Of a stretch of DNA of 64,000 bases, positions 37,820 through 47,598 are shown in pieces (position 1 is the first letter of the stretch; every line of letters begins with the position of its first letter). Under the pieces are notes generated by a model. That model was not told the DNA's origin. It saw nothing but the letters and a program-made list of their open reading frames with translations, and did not search any database. The DNA is from Aurantiacibacter xanthus (GTDB lineage: Bacteria > Pseudomonadota > Alphaproteobacteria > Sphingomonadales > Sphingomonadaceae), in NCBI RefSeq assembly GCF_003584015.1, contig NZ_QXFM01000020.1, positions 16,950-80,949 on the forward strand. Direction: 5' to 3'. The translations under genes were made by a program, and so were the position numbers.

Positions 37820-37910
37820 CCGCTCGTGCTGAGCCTGTCGAAGCGCCGTTCTTCTTCAAGCGCACCGTGACCAAGTAAGTGCAGCCCTTCGACAAGCTCA
37901 GGGCGAACGG
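37820..37910. repeat. Inverted repeat between atpA and atpG (CTGAGCYTGTCGAAG family)
   Basis: The left arm, 37820-37845, and the reverse complement of the right arm, 37883-37910, share the core CTGAGC[CT]TGTCGAAG with CCG[CT]TCG at the outer edge. The arms enclose 37 bases. The same family forms another inverted pair at 63072-63163. It lies entirely between coding genes. Confidence 0.8.
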
Positions 37911-37926
37911 ATCAGGGGACTAGAAC

Positions 37927-38796
37927 ATGGCAAGTCTCAAGGAACTCAAGGACCGCATCAAGTCGGTCAAGTCGACGCAGAAGATCACCAAGGCGAAGCA
38001 GATGGTCGCCGCGGCGAAGCTGCGCAAGGCTCAGGCCGCAGCCGAGGCCGCGCGTCCCTATGCCGAGCGTCTCGCTGGCGTCATGGGCTCGCTTGCCAGC
38101 AAGGTGAGCGGCTCGGATGCGCCGCTGCTGCTCTCGGGCACCGGCAAGACCGACCGGCACCTGCTGGTGGTGGTCAACACCGACAAGGGCCTGTGCGGCG
38201 GTCTTAACGCCAACATCGTCAAGGAAGCCAAGCGGCAGGCCAAGGCGCTGGAAGCGGCGGGCAAAAAGGTCACCTTCTACCTCGTCGGCAAGAAGGGCCG
38301 CGCGCCGCTCAAGCGCGACTATGCCAGCCAGATCGGCGACGGCTTCGACACCAGCGAAGTGCGCAACGTGGGCTTCCCCGAGGCCGAAGCGATTGCCGAC
38401 GATCTCGTCGCCCGGTTCGAGAAGGGCGAGTTCGATGTCGCTCACCTCGTCTACCCGGTGTTCAAGAGCGCGCTGGCGCAAGACCCCACCACCGTGCAGA
38501 TCCTGCCCGTCCCCGTACCCGAGACGGTCACCGACACTGGTGCCGTCGTCGAGTACGAGCCGAGCGAAGAGGAAATCCTCGAAGAGCTGCTGCCGCGCTA
38601 CATCAAGACCCAGCTGTTCGGCGCGCTGCTCGAACGCGAGGCATCGGAGCAAGGCGCCTCGATGACCGCGATGGACAACGCCACCCGCAACGCGGGCGAG
38701 CTGATCGACAAGCTGACCGTCCAGTACAACCGCAGCCGTCAGGCCGCGATTACCACCGAACTCGTTGAAATCATTGCCGGCGCGGAAGCGCTCTAA
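37927..38796 (+). CDS. atpG: ATP synthase F1 subunit gamma
   Basis: Central rotor shaft of the ATP synthase, 289 residues. The N-terminal helix [21 protein letters not shown] and the C-terminal helix with [20 protein letters not shown] are diagnostic. D-K-G-L-C-G-G-L near residue 85 is the conserved globular-domain motif. AGGGGAC lies upstream of the ATG, immediately after the right arm of the inverted repeat. Confidence 0.97.
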   Translation: MASLKELKDRIKSVKSTQKITKAKQMVAAAKLRKAQAAAEAARPYAERLAGVMGSLASKVSGSDAPLLLSGTGKTDRHLLVVVNTDKGLCGGLNANIVKEAKRQAKALEAAGKKVTFYLVGKKGRAPLKRDYASQIGDGFDTSEVRNVGFPEAEAIADDLVARFEKGEFDVAHLVYPVFKSALAQDPTTVQILPVPVPETVTDTGAVVEYEPSEEEILEELLPRYIKTQLFGALLEREASEQGASMTAMDNATRNAGELIDKLTVQYNRSRQAAITTELVEIIAGAEAL

Positions 38797-38809
38797 GAAC
38801 CCGAGGTAA

Positions 38810-40270
<1,461 letters not shown>

Positions 40271-40281
40271 GCTTTCTCACT

Positions 40282-40401
40282 CCCCTCCCGCCTGCGGGAG
40301 GGGTCGGGGGTGGGCATGGGCCCGCAAGGGCCCACCCCGCTGCGACTAGGCCCTGCCACGGCAGGACCAAGTCTCACTGCCCCTCCCGCAAGCGGGAGGG
40401 G
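40282..40401. repeat. Two identical-stem hairpins bracketing further palindromes, atpD-atpC gap
   Basis: Hairpins at 40282-40303 and 40380-40401 share the same 10-bp stem CCCCTCCCGC/GCGGGAGGGG with loops CT and AA. Between them lie GGGTGGGC...GCCCACCC and CCTGCC-AC-GGCAGG. The whole unit is 120 bases and ends two bases before the atpC ribosome site AAGGA. It looks like a paired dispersed palindrome (REP-doublet style), not an insertion sequence. Confidence 0.82.
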
Positions 40402-40415
40402 GTAAGGATGGAACA

Positions 40416-40673
40416 ATGGCTCTGCATTTCGAACTCGTGACGCCGGAAAAGCTGGTCCGCTCCGAGGAGGTCCACATGGTGGTCGTCCCCGGGAGCGAGG
40501 GCGAGTTCGGCGTGCTTGAGGGCCACGCGCCCTTCATGTCGACGATTGCCGACGGCACGGTGCAGGTCTTCAAGACCGCCGGCGCGCAGCCCGAAAGCAT
40601 CATGGTCCGCGGCGGCTTTGCCGAAGTGGGCGACAAGGGTCTGACCGTGCTCGCCGAGCATGTCGACGACTGA
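40416..40673 (+). CDS. atpC: ATP synthase F1 subunit epsilon
   Basis: Rotor subunit and regulator of ATP hydrolysis, 85 residues. The beta-sandwich pattern is clear: [11 protein letters not shown] near the start, then [15 protein letters not shown] near residue 29. It ends soon after V-L-A-E-H-V-D-D, so the C-terminal helical hairpin found in E. coli epsilon is missing. Short epsilon subunits of this length are usual in several alphaproteobacteria. It ends the operon. Confidence 0.95.
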   Translation: MALHFELVTPEKLVRSEEVHMVVVPGSEGEFGVLEGHAPFMSTIADGTVQVFKTAGAQPESIMVRGGFAEVGDKGLTVLAEHVDD

Positions 40674-40688
40674 CGAAGAGGCCGGGGC

Positions 40689-40862
40689 GTGAACACGCGC
40701 CCCGGCGTCTGCGCCCGCAAGCGGCGCTTTTCCAGCGAGGCCGAGGCCATCGCCGTGGCGCTCAAGGCCGAGATCACCTTGCGCCCCTATCGCTGCCAGC
40801 TGTGCCGCGACTATCACCTTACCAGCCGCACCAAGGGCATGAAGAGCCTGCCGCGCCGATAA
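40689..40862 (+). CDS. Small Cys-containing basic protein, 57 residues
   Basis: A very short gene starting at GTG 40689 with GAAGAGG upstream, 15 bases after atpC. The product is strongly basic and contains V-C-A-R-K-R-R-F-S-S near the start and Y-R-C-Q-L-C-R-D-Y-H-L-T-S-R near the end; the Cys/His pattern suggests a single zinc knuckle (inference). I know of no named family. Position and spacing suggest co-transcription with the atp operon. Confidence 0.68.
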   Translation: MNTRPGVCARKRRFSSEAEAIAVALKAEITLRPYRCQLCRDYHLTSRTKGMKSLPRR

Positions 40863-41040
40863 GGGCGGAGCTTTCCTACAGACACGCGAACGTGGCACAG
40901 CTACGCACCTCGCCGCCATGTATCGAAGAGGAAAGCCGCGCGTGAATTCCGCCCAAGTGTCAACTTCGCCCCGCCGCATCAAGTTACTGATACAACTGGA
41001 TAATCTGAGCAATGCCGGGACGGTCGCGCTGTCAACTTCG

Positions 41041-41343
41041 TCACCTTCGCTGACGGCGGGTGGGCGCGTGAAAGTCGGGCGGCTTGTCGGCAATCCAGCG
41101 CAGGAACTTGGCCACCTCCGCGTCAGCTACCAACGGCTCCCGCGCTCCGCCCAGACGCAAAAGCTGAGCGTTGGTGAAGCAGGCGTGGATCGTGCGATGG
41201 CAGATCGGATGGACCGGCACGGTTGTTTTGCCGCGCTTGGCCTTGGGCACGACATGATGGAATTGAACCCGCCGCCCGAGCGGTCGCTCACACAGCCAGC
41301 AGGTTGCATTGGCGCCAGTGGGCTGTTGGCTGGCAGGCTTCAC
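41041..41343 (-). CDS. HNH endonuclease-like protein
   Basis: A small protein of about 100 residues with an HNH/beta-beta-alpha metal motif: C-W-L-C-E-R-P-L-G, then V-Q-F-H-H-V-V-P-K-A-K-R-G, then V-H-P-I-C-H-R-T-I-H. The paired cysteines bind a structural zinc and the H-H..H..H supply the nuclease centre. It is a stand-alone nuclease of unknown role. The start is uncertain: GTG 41343 gives M-K-P-A-S-Q-Q-P just ahead of the domain, while TTG codons at 41367 and 41424 would lengthen it; no ATG is available. Confidence 0.8.
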   Translation of the reverse strand: MKPASQQPTGANATCWLCERPLGRRVQFHHVVPKAKRGKTTVPVHPICHRTIHACFTNAQLLRLGGAREPLVADAEVAKFLRWIADKPPDFHAPTRRQRR

Positions 41344-41390
41344 CAGAGTAACCAAGCGCCTTCCCAAGGCTACGACAAGCCCGTTTCCCG

Positions 41391-42899
41391 ATGAGAAAGA
41401 CCTCGCCCGTGGCCATCCCGTCAAACCTGCAACACCGCAGCACCGGCCTTGGCGCCTACCTGCGCCACAACGGGCCCGGCCTGCTCGCGCTGCTGGCAGT
41501 GGTGCTGGCGACGCGCGTCATGTGGTTCGGCGATCCGGTGGCCGACTACGACGAGCAGCTCTATTCGTTCATCGGCTGGCGCTTGCAATATGGCGAGCTT
41601 CCTTACGTCGACTGGTGGGACCGCAAGCCGTTCGGCCTGTTCGCCATCTTCGGCCTCGCGCATCTGCTGTTCGGCCCCGGCCCCATCGCCTTTCAGATCG
41701 CTGCGGCCCTCGCGGCCTTCGCCTCCGGCTGGCTCACCTATGCCAATGCGCGGCTGATCGGCGGGCGGCTGGCGGCCACCTTTGCCGGGATGGTGACGGT
41801 GACGCTGCTGGCGCTCTACGGCAGCTACTCAGGACAGAGCGAGGTGTTCTTCACCCCGCTGTTGCTGGCGATGGTGCGGCTGCTGGCCGAACCCGACCAT
41901 CGCGCATTCACCCGCCGGGCCGCGCTCGCCATGTTGATCGGCGGGATCGCGCTGCAGGTGAAATACACCGTCATTCCGCATTGCCTCGTGTTCGGGTGCT
42001 ATGCGCTGTGGATCGAATATCGGCGCGGGGCGGATCTGGTAACACTGGCGAAGCGCGCGCTGCTGTTCGTCGCCCTCGGCCTGCTGCCCACCGTGCTGGT
42101 GGCCTTGCTTTACCTTGCCGCAGGCGGTTTCGATGCGTTTTTCTTCGCCAACTTCGTCAGCTTCTTCGACCGCCTGCCCGCACAGCAGGGGCGCTGGAAA
42201 AGCGGCTATCGCATCCTCACCGCACCGGTGGCGATCTTCACTATCGGTGGCATCTACGCCGCCTTTCGCATGTCCCGCCCGCGCGACTGGGCGGCATGGC
42301 GCCTGTTCGCGCTCTTTGGCGCTGCGTCGGTCGCCTCGGTGTTTCTGCCCAGCACGGTCTACGGCTACTATTTCGCCGGGTTCGCCGGCCCCGCCGCGCT
42401 GCTGGCGGTGCCGCTGTTCGACAGCAGGGCCGTGTTGCGCATCGCACTCAGCCTGCTTTTGCTGGGAAGCCTTGCCTACCTTCACAACATTCCCAACCGC
42501 AGCGAGCGGTCGCAGCAGGAACGGCACGCCGCCGACCGATTTGCCGCCGCCATTGCGCCCCACGTCGATGCGAAGAGCAAGTGCCTGTGGCTGTTCGACG
42601 GCCCCACCTCGCTTTACCGGATGACCGGCTCATGCGTGCCGACCCGGTTCGTCTATCCCGATCACCTCAACAACGCGCTCGAAACCGAGGCGCTCGGGAT
42701 CGATCAGACCGGCGAGGTCGCGCGCGTGCTCGCCACTCGGCCCAGCGTCATCGTGACCGCCAATCGCCCCGTGACCCAGCAGAACCTGGAAGCAAATGCG
42801 CTGGTCAAGGCGGCGATCGCAGCCGATTACCGCGCTATCGCCACGGCCGGCATACAAAAGCGCACGCTCACCGCCTGGGTCCGCAAGACCGGGGAATGA
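41391..42899 (+). CDS. GT39/ArnT-like polytopic membrane glycosyltransferase
   Basis: A 502-residue membrane protein with about ten or more hydrophobic helices. The first large loop carries D-Y-D-E-Q-L-Y near residue 52 and D-W-W-D-R-K-P-F-G-L near residue 75, the acidic pattern of GT-C enzymes (ArnT, protein mannosyltransferases) that take sugars from polyprenyl-phosphate donors. Substrate and acceptor are unknown, and no cell-envelope sugar cluster is adjacent. It is divergent from the HNH gene with about 47 bases between starts. Confidence 0.82.
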   Translation: MRKTSPVAIPSNLQHRSTGLGAYLRHNGPGLLALLAVVLATRVMWFGDPVADYDEQLYSFIGWRLQYGELPYVDWWDRKPFGLFAIFGLAHLLFGPGPIAFQIAAALAAFASGWLTYANARLIGGRLAATFAGMVTVTLLALYGSYSGQSEVFFTPLLLAMVRLLAEPDHRAFTRRAALAMLIGGIALQVKYTVIPHCLVFGCYALWIEYRRGADLVTLAKRALLFVALGLLPTVLVALLYLAAGGFDAFFFANFVSFFDRLPAQQGRWKSGYRILTAPVAIFTIGGIYAAFRMSRPRDWAAWRLFALFGAASVASVFLPSTVYGYYFAGFAGPAALLAVPLFDSRAVLRIALSLLLLGSLAYLHNIPNRSERSQQERHAADRFAAAIAPHVDAKSKCLWLFDGPTSLYRMTGSCVPTRFVYPDHLNNALETEALGIDQTGEVARVLATRPSVIVTANRPVTQQNLEANALVKAAIAADYRAIATAGIQKRTLTAWVRKTGE

Positions 42900-42903
42900 C
42901 CTG

Positions 42904-43794
42904 CTAGGCAGGTCGGCGCGTGCGCCCGTCGTGCCAGAGGTAGAGCCCGGCGCCGATAATGATCGCCGCACCCACGACGGCGAGCCCGTCCGGAACATCG
43001 TCGAAGAACACCCAACCCATCGTGATGGCCATCAGCAACTGGCCGTAGGTCATCGGCGCAACGGTGCCCGCCCCGGCCTTCGCCGTGCCCATGTAGATCA
43101 GCCATTGCGCCAGGGTCGCGGTGAATCCGATCAGCGCGCAGCGCGCCAGCACCGTCCAGTGCGGCCAGGTCAGCACGAAAGGCTCCAGACCACTGAGGTG
43201 CCCTGCGACCGTCACCGTGAGGAGGATAATCATTGCCGTGACCGACATGTAGTATTGCATCGCCAGCACGCTGGCGCGCCCGTGGACCTTGCGGTTGGCG
43301 ATGATCGTCACCGCCATGGCGCAGGCGGCCATCAGCGGGAACAGCACGCCCCAGCCAGCAGCCTCGAAATTGGGCCGCAGCACGATAATCACGCCGACAA
43401 AGGCCATGCCACAAGCGATCCAGGTGCTCTTGCGCGCCCGTTCGCCAAGGAACATCATCGCCAGCAGCGCCGTGATCACCGGCTGGGTAAAGGCGATGGT
43501 GGTCGCCTCGGCCAGCGGCATCACCCAGACGGCGAAGAACATGCCGATGGCGGCACAGCTGATCGCCATCCCGCGCACCCATTGCAGCTTGTCGCGCGGA
43601 AGGGCGAGCGCCTTTACCCCTTCGCTGCGCGCCAGCAGGAGGGCCAGCAGCGCGCTGCCCACCACATAGCGTGTGGCCGCCATGGCCGGCGCGGGCCAGG
43701 TGCCCATCATCCCCTTCACGATCGCATCGCCGATCGAAAGGGTGCAGAAACCGGCAAGCGCATAAAGCAGGCCGGCGCGATCCGAATTGTGCAT
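42904..43794 (-). CDS. DMT-family (EamA) transporter
   Basis: Inner-membrane protein of 296 residues with ten predicted helices in two EamA repeats, the drug/metabolite transporter layout. The typical pattern P-L-A-E-A-T-T-I-A-F-T-Q-P-V near the end of the first repeat is present. Substrate unknown. I chose ATG 43794 (M-H-N-S-D-R-A-G), where the first helix starts; the frame extends 72 residues further upstream without a membrane segment. A second DMT gene, 45843-46757, is of a different subgroup. Confidence 0.86.
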   Translation of the reverse strand: MHNSDRAGLLYALAGFCTLSIGDAIVKGMMGTWPAPAMAATRYVVGSALLALLLARSEGVKALALPRDKLQWVRGMAISCAAIGMFFAVWVMPLAEATTIAFTQPVITALLAMMFLGERARKSTWIACGMAFVGVIIVLRPNFEAAGWGVLFPLMAACAMAVTIIANRKVHGRASVLAMQYYMSVTAMIILLTVTVAGHLSGLEPFVLTWPHWTVLARCALIGFTATLAQWLIYMGTAKAGAGTVAPMTYGQLLMAITMGWVFFDDVPDGLAVVGAAIIIGAGLYLWHDGRTRRPA

Positions 43795-44000
43795 GAAGGT
43801 TCCGTCCCCGCTGATGCGCCCGCCTAGGCGGACGACGACGGCCATGCAATCGTTGGCGACTGGCGGCAACCATCTTGCGACCACCCGCGCACAAGCAGCC
43901 AATACCTTTGCGAAATCTTTACCAAGATTGCCCAGAAGCTGGCTGATTTCGTTAGGCAGGCGCGGGAATCGCGCGGCCGGACAGACAAAGAGGGACGGCA

Positions 44001-45554
44001 ATGAGCGCATTCGGACGCAAGAACGGCGTCGGTGGACCGGGCGGCGGAGCGGGGTCTCGCCCCAGCTTCGGCATCGCCAAGCCGATGCGTACAGGCGCGC
44101 CCCCTTCCCCGACCGACCGCAACGCCAGCCAGACGTCAGGCGGCGAGCAGTTCCCGCCCATTCCCAACAGCGGCATTCCTCTGGAGCCCGGCGCCGAACC
44201 GGTCATCGTCAGCCCCCACGCCGATGCCATGAGCCGCCTCGCCGACCGCGTGAACGCCTCGGGCGAGGCTGGCGTCAGCGAAGTCGGCGGGTTCGAACAG
44301 TCGGTTCACAAGATCAAGGAACAGGTGCTGCCGCGCCTGCTCGAACGTGTCGACCCGGAAGCGGCGGCCACCCTCTCGAAGGAAGAGCTGTCGGAAGAAT
44401 TCCGGCCGATCATCATGGAGGTGCTGGCCGAGCTGCGCATCACGCTTAACCGGCGCGAACAGTTCGCGCTGGAAAAGGTGCTGATCGACGAGCTGCTCGG
44501 CTTCGGCCCGCTCGAAGAACTGCTCAACGACCCTGACATTTCGGATATCATGGTCAACGGCCCGCAGCAGACTTACATCGAGCGCAAGGGCAAGCTGCAG
44601 ATCGCGCCGATCCAGTTCCGCGACGAGGCGCACCTGTTCCAGATCGCCCAGCGCATCGTGAACCAGGTCGGCCGCCGCGTCGACCAGACCACGCCGCTGG
44701 CCGACGCCCGCTTGAAGGACGGCTCTCGTGTCAACGTGATCGTGCCGCCGCTGAGCCTCAAGGGCACGGCGATCTCGATCCGTAAGTTTTCCGAGAAACC
44801 GATCACCATCGACATGCTCAAGGGCTTCGGCTCGATGAACGAGAAGATGGCGACCGCGCTGAAGATTGCGGGCGCGAGCCGGATGAACATCGTGATCTCG
44901 GGCGGTACGGGCTCGGGCAAGACGACGATGCTCAACGCGCTGTCGAAGATGATCGATCCCGGCGAACGCGTGCTGACGATCGAGGACGCGGCCGAACTGC
45001 GCTTGCAGCAGCCGCACTGGCTGCCGCTCGAAACCCGCCCGCCGAACCTCGAAGGTCAGGGCGCGATCACCATCGGTGATCTGGTGAAGAACGCCCTGCG
45101 TATGCGGCCCGACCGGATCATCCTCGGCGAAATCCGCGGCGCGGAGTGTTTCGACCTCCTCGCCGCAATGAACACCGGCCACGACGGCTCGATGTGTACG
45201 CTGCACGCCAACAGCCCGCGCGAGTGTCTTGGCCGTATGGAAAACATGATCCTGATGGGCGACATCAAGATCCCCAAGGAAGCGATCAGCCGCCAGATCG
45301 CCGAATCGGTCGACCTGATCGTGCAGGTGAAGCGCCTGCGCGACGGTTCACGCCGCACCACCAACATCACCGAGGTGATCGGGATGGAAGGCGACGTGAT
45401 CGTGACGCAGGAATTGTTCAACTTCGAATATCTCGACGAGGGCGAGGACGGCAAGATCATCGGCGAATACCGCAGCTCTGGCCTGCGCCCCTACACGCTG
45501 GAAAAGGCGCGTCAGTTCGGGTTCGATCAGGCCTATCTGGAGGCCTGCCTCTAG
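44001..45554 (+). CDS. cpaF: CpaF/TadA-family pilus assembly ATPase
   Basis: Type II/IV secretion ATPase of the Tad/Flp pilus class, 517 residues, acting as a cytoplasmic hexamer. A Gly/Pro-rich, probably disordered N-terminus of about 70 residues precedes the domain. Walker A is G-G-T-G-S-G-K-T-T near residue 308; the Asp/His boxes follow as R-P-D-R-I-I-L-G-E-I-R-G and H-D-G-S-M-C-T-L-H-A-N. An AGAGGGA ribosome site is present. No other tad/cpa gene lies within the window, so the partner membrane proteins must be elsewhere, or the protein has another role. Confidence 0.92.
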   Translation: MSAFGRKNGVGGPGGGAGSRPSFGIAKPMRTGAPPSPTDRNASQTSGGEQFPPIPNSGIPLEPGAEPVIVSPHADAMSRLADRVNASGEAGVSEVGGFEQSVHKIKEQVLPRLLERVDPEAAATLSKEELSEEFRPIIMEVLAELRITLNRREQFALEKVLIDELLGFGPLEELLNDPDISDIMVNGPQQTYIERKGKLQIAPIQFRDEAHLFQIAQRIVNQVGRRVDQTTPLADARLKDGSRVNVIVPPLSLKGTAISIRKFSEKPITIDMLKGFGSMNEKMATALKIAGASRMNIVISGGTGSGKTTMLNALSKMIDPGERVLTIEDAAELRLQQPHWLPLETRPPNLEGQGAITIGDLVKNALRMRPDRIILGEIRGAECFDLLAAMNTGHDGSMCTLHANSPRECLGRMENMILMGDIKIPKEAISRQIAESVDLIVQVKRLRDGSRRTTNITEVIGMEGDVIVTQELFNFEYLDEGEDGKIIGEYRSSGLRPYTLEKARQFGFDQAYLEACL

Positions 45555-45556
45555 GC

Positions 45557-45787
45557 CTAGCCCTTCAGCCAGCCGCTGATCGCCAGTGCCATCAGCAGCA
45601 GCCCGAGCAGCGACGTCAGCGCGGCAATATCGCGCCAGGGCAACACGCCCACCGCATCGATATCGCGCCGGTTGCGGCGGCGACGCTCGCCCATGAAGGC
45701 GATGAACGAAAGCACCAGCATCGCCAGCCCCGCCAGCCCGATCAGGGTCGCGTCGCTGGCGAACAGCAGGAAGTCGGGCTCTTTCAT
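45557..45787 (-). CDS. Small membrane protein, two helices, unknown function
   Basis: A 76-residue protein with two hydrophobic helices (about 9-30 and 52-73) separated by a very basic loop, E-R-R-R-R-N-R-R-D, which would face the cytoplasm. No family recognised. ATG 45787 is the best start, giving M-K-E-P-D-F; the frame extends 12 residues upstream. It converges with cpaF, two bases apart. Confidence 0.66.
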   Translation of the reverse strand: MKEPDFLLFASDATLIGLAGLAMLVLSFIAFMGERRRRNRRDIDAVGVLPWRDIAALTSLLGLLLMALAISGWLKG

Positions 45788-45842
45788 GGGCGGCCATATG
45801 GGCATCGCTTGCCACCTGCGCAATCACCTCTAAGGCAGGCCC

Positions 45843-46757
45843 ATGAGCGATAGCAATCTTGACCGGCCGATGCTGGCGCTGGCCATGCGGCTTGCCGGCA
45901 TCATGGGTTTTGCCCTGATGGCGGCGCTGATCAAGCTGGCATCGCAGCGGGGCATCCATCTTGCCGAGATCATGTTCTGGCGGCAGTTCGTCACCCTGCC
46001 GCTGATTGCCGGCTGGGCCGTCTATGCGGGCGGGTTGCACCTGCTCGCCACCAAGCGGCCCAAGGCGCATCTGGCGCGCAGCCTTTATGGCATCGTGGGA
46101 ATGCTGTGCAATTTCGGCGCGGTGATCCTGCTGCCGCTGGCCGAGGCGCAGACGATCAACTTCTCCGCCCCCATTTTCGCCGTGATCCTGTCGATGGTGC
46201 TGCTGCGCGAGCAGGTCGGGGTGTGGCGCTGGTCGGCGGTGCTGGCGGGCTTCGTCGGCATCCTCATCATCGCGCGCCCCGGCGATAGCGACATTGCGCT
46301 CGACGGCGCGCTGGTGGCGCTGGGCGGTGCCTTCATGATCGCACTGATCTCGATCCAGATCCGCGATCTCGGCAAGACCGAGAAGCCCTATGTGATCGTG
46401 TTCTGGTTCGCGCTCACCACCGTGGTGCTGACCGCACCGTTTCTGCCTTTCACCATGAAAGCCCACGGATGGCAGGACTGGCTGCTGCTGCTCGGCATCG
46501 GGCTGAGCGGCACCTGGGGGCAGCTCCTGATCACGATGGCGCTGCGCTATGGCAAGGTCGCGAGCGTGATCGTGATGGACTATTCGGCCATCGTCTGGGC
46601 GACGCTGCTGGGGTGGCTGATGTTTGCGAACCTGCCGCCCGCAACCACTTTCATCGGCGCACCGATTGTGATCGCGGCGGGGCTGGTGATCGCCTGGCGC
46701 GAGCGGGTGCTGTCACAGCGGGCATTTGTCGATCAGCGGCAGGCTACCGGAACCTGA
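45843..46757 (+). CDS. DMT-family (EamA) transporter
   Basis: Ten-helix inner-membrane transporter of 304 residues with two EamA repeats. The pattern L-P-L-A-E-A-Q-T-I-N-F-S-A-P-I-F-A near residue 110 closes the first repeat as in RhaT/YdcZ-like DMT proteins. Substrate cannot be told. It shares a short spacer with the divergent 76-residue membrane protein. Confidence 0.87.
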   Translation: MSDSNLDRPMLALAMRLAGIMGFALMAALIKLASQRGIHLAEIMFWRQFVTLPLIAGWAVYAGGLHLLATKRPKAHLARSLYGIVGMLCNFGAVILLPLAEAQTINFSAPIFAVILSMVLLREQVGVWRWSAVLAGFVGILIIARPGDSDIALDGALVALGGAFMIALISIQIRDLGKTEKPYVIVFWFALTTVVLTAPFLPFTMKAHGWQDWLLLLGIGLSGTWGQLLITMALRYGKVASVIVMDYSAIVWATLLGWLMFANLPPATTFIGAPIVIAAGLVIAWRERVLSQRAFVDQRQATGT

Positions 46758-46840
46758 AGCGCGTTCGGCGGTTTCCCCTGCAATCCCTCTCGGAGGCAGA
46801 AAAACGCCGTGAACCGAGGGGCTTCAGGAAAGGAATTGTC

Positions 46841-46969
46841 ATGACCCGCAAGCTGATTCTCGCCGCCGCTACTGCCGCGCTCGCCTTTGCCGCCACCGCC
46901 TGTAACACCGTGAGCGGCGCGGGCGAAGACCTGCAGTCTGCATCCGACACTGTGAAGAACGAGATGTAA
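46841..46969 (+). CDS. Entericidin-like small lipoprotein
   Basis: A 42-residue lipoprotein: the signal peptide M-T-R-K-L-I-L-A-A-A-T-A-A-L-A-F-A-A runs to the lipobox A-T-A-C at residues 18-21, and the mature part N-T-V-S-G-A-G-E-D-L-Q-S-A matches the entericidin A/B family. Family members are cell-envelope lipoproteins, in E. coli linked with a toxin/antidote pair. Only one copy is visible. A strong AGGAAAGGA ribosome site precedes ATG 46841. Confidence 0.88.
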   Translation: MTRKLILAAATAALAFAATACNTVSGAGEDLQSASDTVKNEM

Positions 46970-47001
46970 TCCAACCCGGCGAGCACTATCGCAACCGGTC
47001 G

Positions 47002-47598
47002 TCAGCCTTCGCGGCGATAGACCAGCATCAGGTTGTTCGCCGGCATTGCGTGCCGCGCTGCGAGGGTCAGTCCCTCGGCGCGGCATAGCGCATCAAGCCA
47101 CGCACGTTGGCGCAGCCCCCATGCGGGATTACGCGCCTTGAGGCTGGCGTCGAAGGCAAGGTTGGACGGCGCGGTTTCAACCTCCTCTTCGAGCCACGGC
47201 CCGTATAGGATCAACGGCGCGCCCGGGCCGAGCAAGCGGCCCGCCGCCGCTACCAGCCCCTCGGTGGCCGAGGTTGGGCTGATATGCGCCATGTTCGAGC
47301 AGAAGATCGCATCGGCGCGGTTGAGCGGCCACTGCGCGGCGCTCGCATCGAGCTGGACCGGTGGCAGGAGGTTCTCGCCCGGATAATCCTCGCGCCATGC
47401 CGCTATCGAGGCCAGCGCTTCGGGATCGGGATCGCTCGGCTGCCAGGTGATCTGCGGAAACAGCCCCGCGAAATGCACGCCATGTTCGCCCGTACCGCTC
47501 GCCACCTCAAGCACCAGACCGGACGGCGGCAGCTCTTTCGCCAGCACCTCGGCAATCGGCGCGCGGTTGCGCGCGGCGGCGTAGGCTTCGCGTTTCAT
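47002..47598 (-). CDS. DUF938 SAM-dependent methyltransferase-like protein
   Basis: A 198-residue class I methyltransferase-like protein of the DUF938 family. The SAM-binding motif L-E-V-A-S-G-T-G-E-H lies near residue 30, followed by an acidic residue pattern P-S-D-P-D-P. N-M-A-H-I-S-P near residue 102 is characteristic of the family. Substrate unknown. The ATG overlaps the stop of the preceding NAD-binding gene as ATGA, so it belongs to the dgt operon and relies on read-through of ribosomes from upstream or on its own initiation. Confidence 0.85.
   Translation of the reverse strand: MKREAYAAARNRAPIAEVLAKELPPSGLVLEVASGTGEHGVHFAGLFPQITWQPSDPDPEALASIAAWREDYPGENLLPPVQLDASAAQWPLNRADAIFCSNMAHISPTSATEGLVAAAGRLLGPGAPLILYGPWLEEEVETAPSNLAFDASLKARNPAWGLRQRAWLDALCRAEGLTLAARHAMPANNLMLVYRREG

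Noticed and set aside
37846..37882. Coding remnant (F-F-K-R-T-V-T-K-stop) between the atpA-atpG repeat arms
   Set aside because: Too short to distinguish from chance, with no start codon or matching gene in the window.
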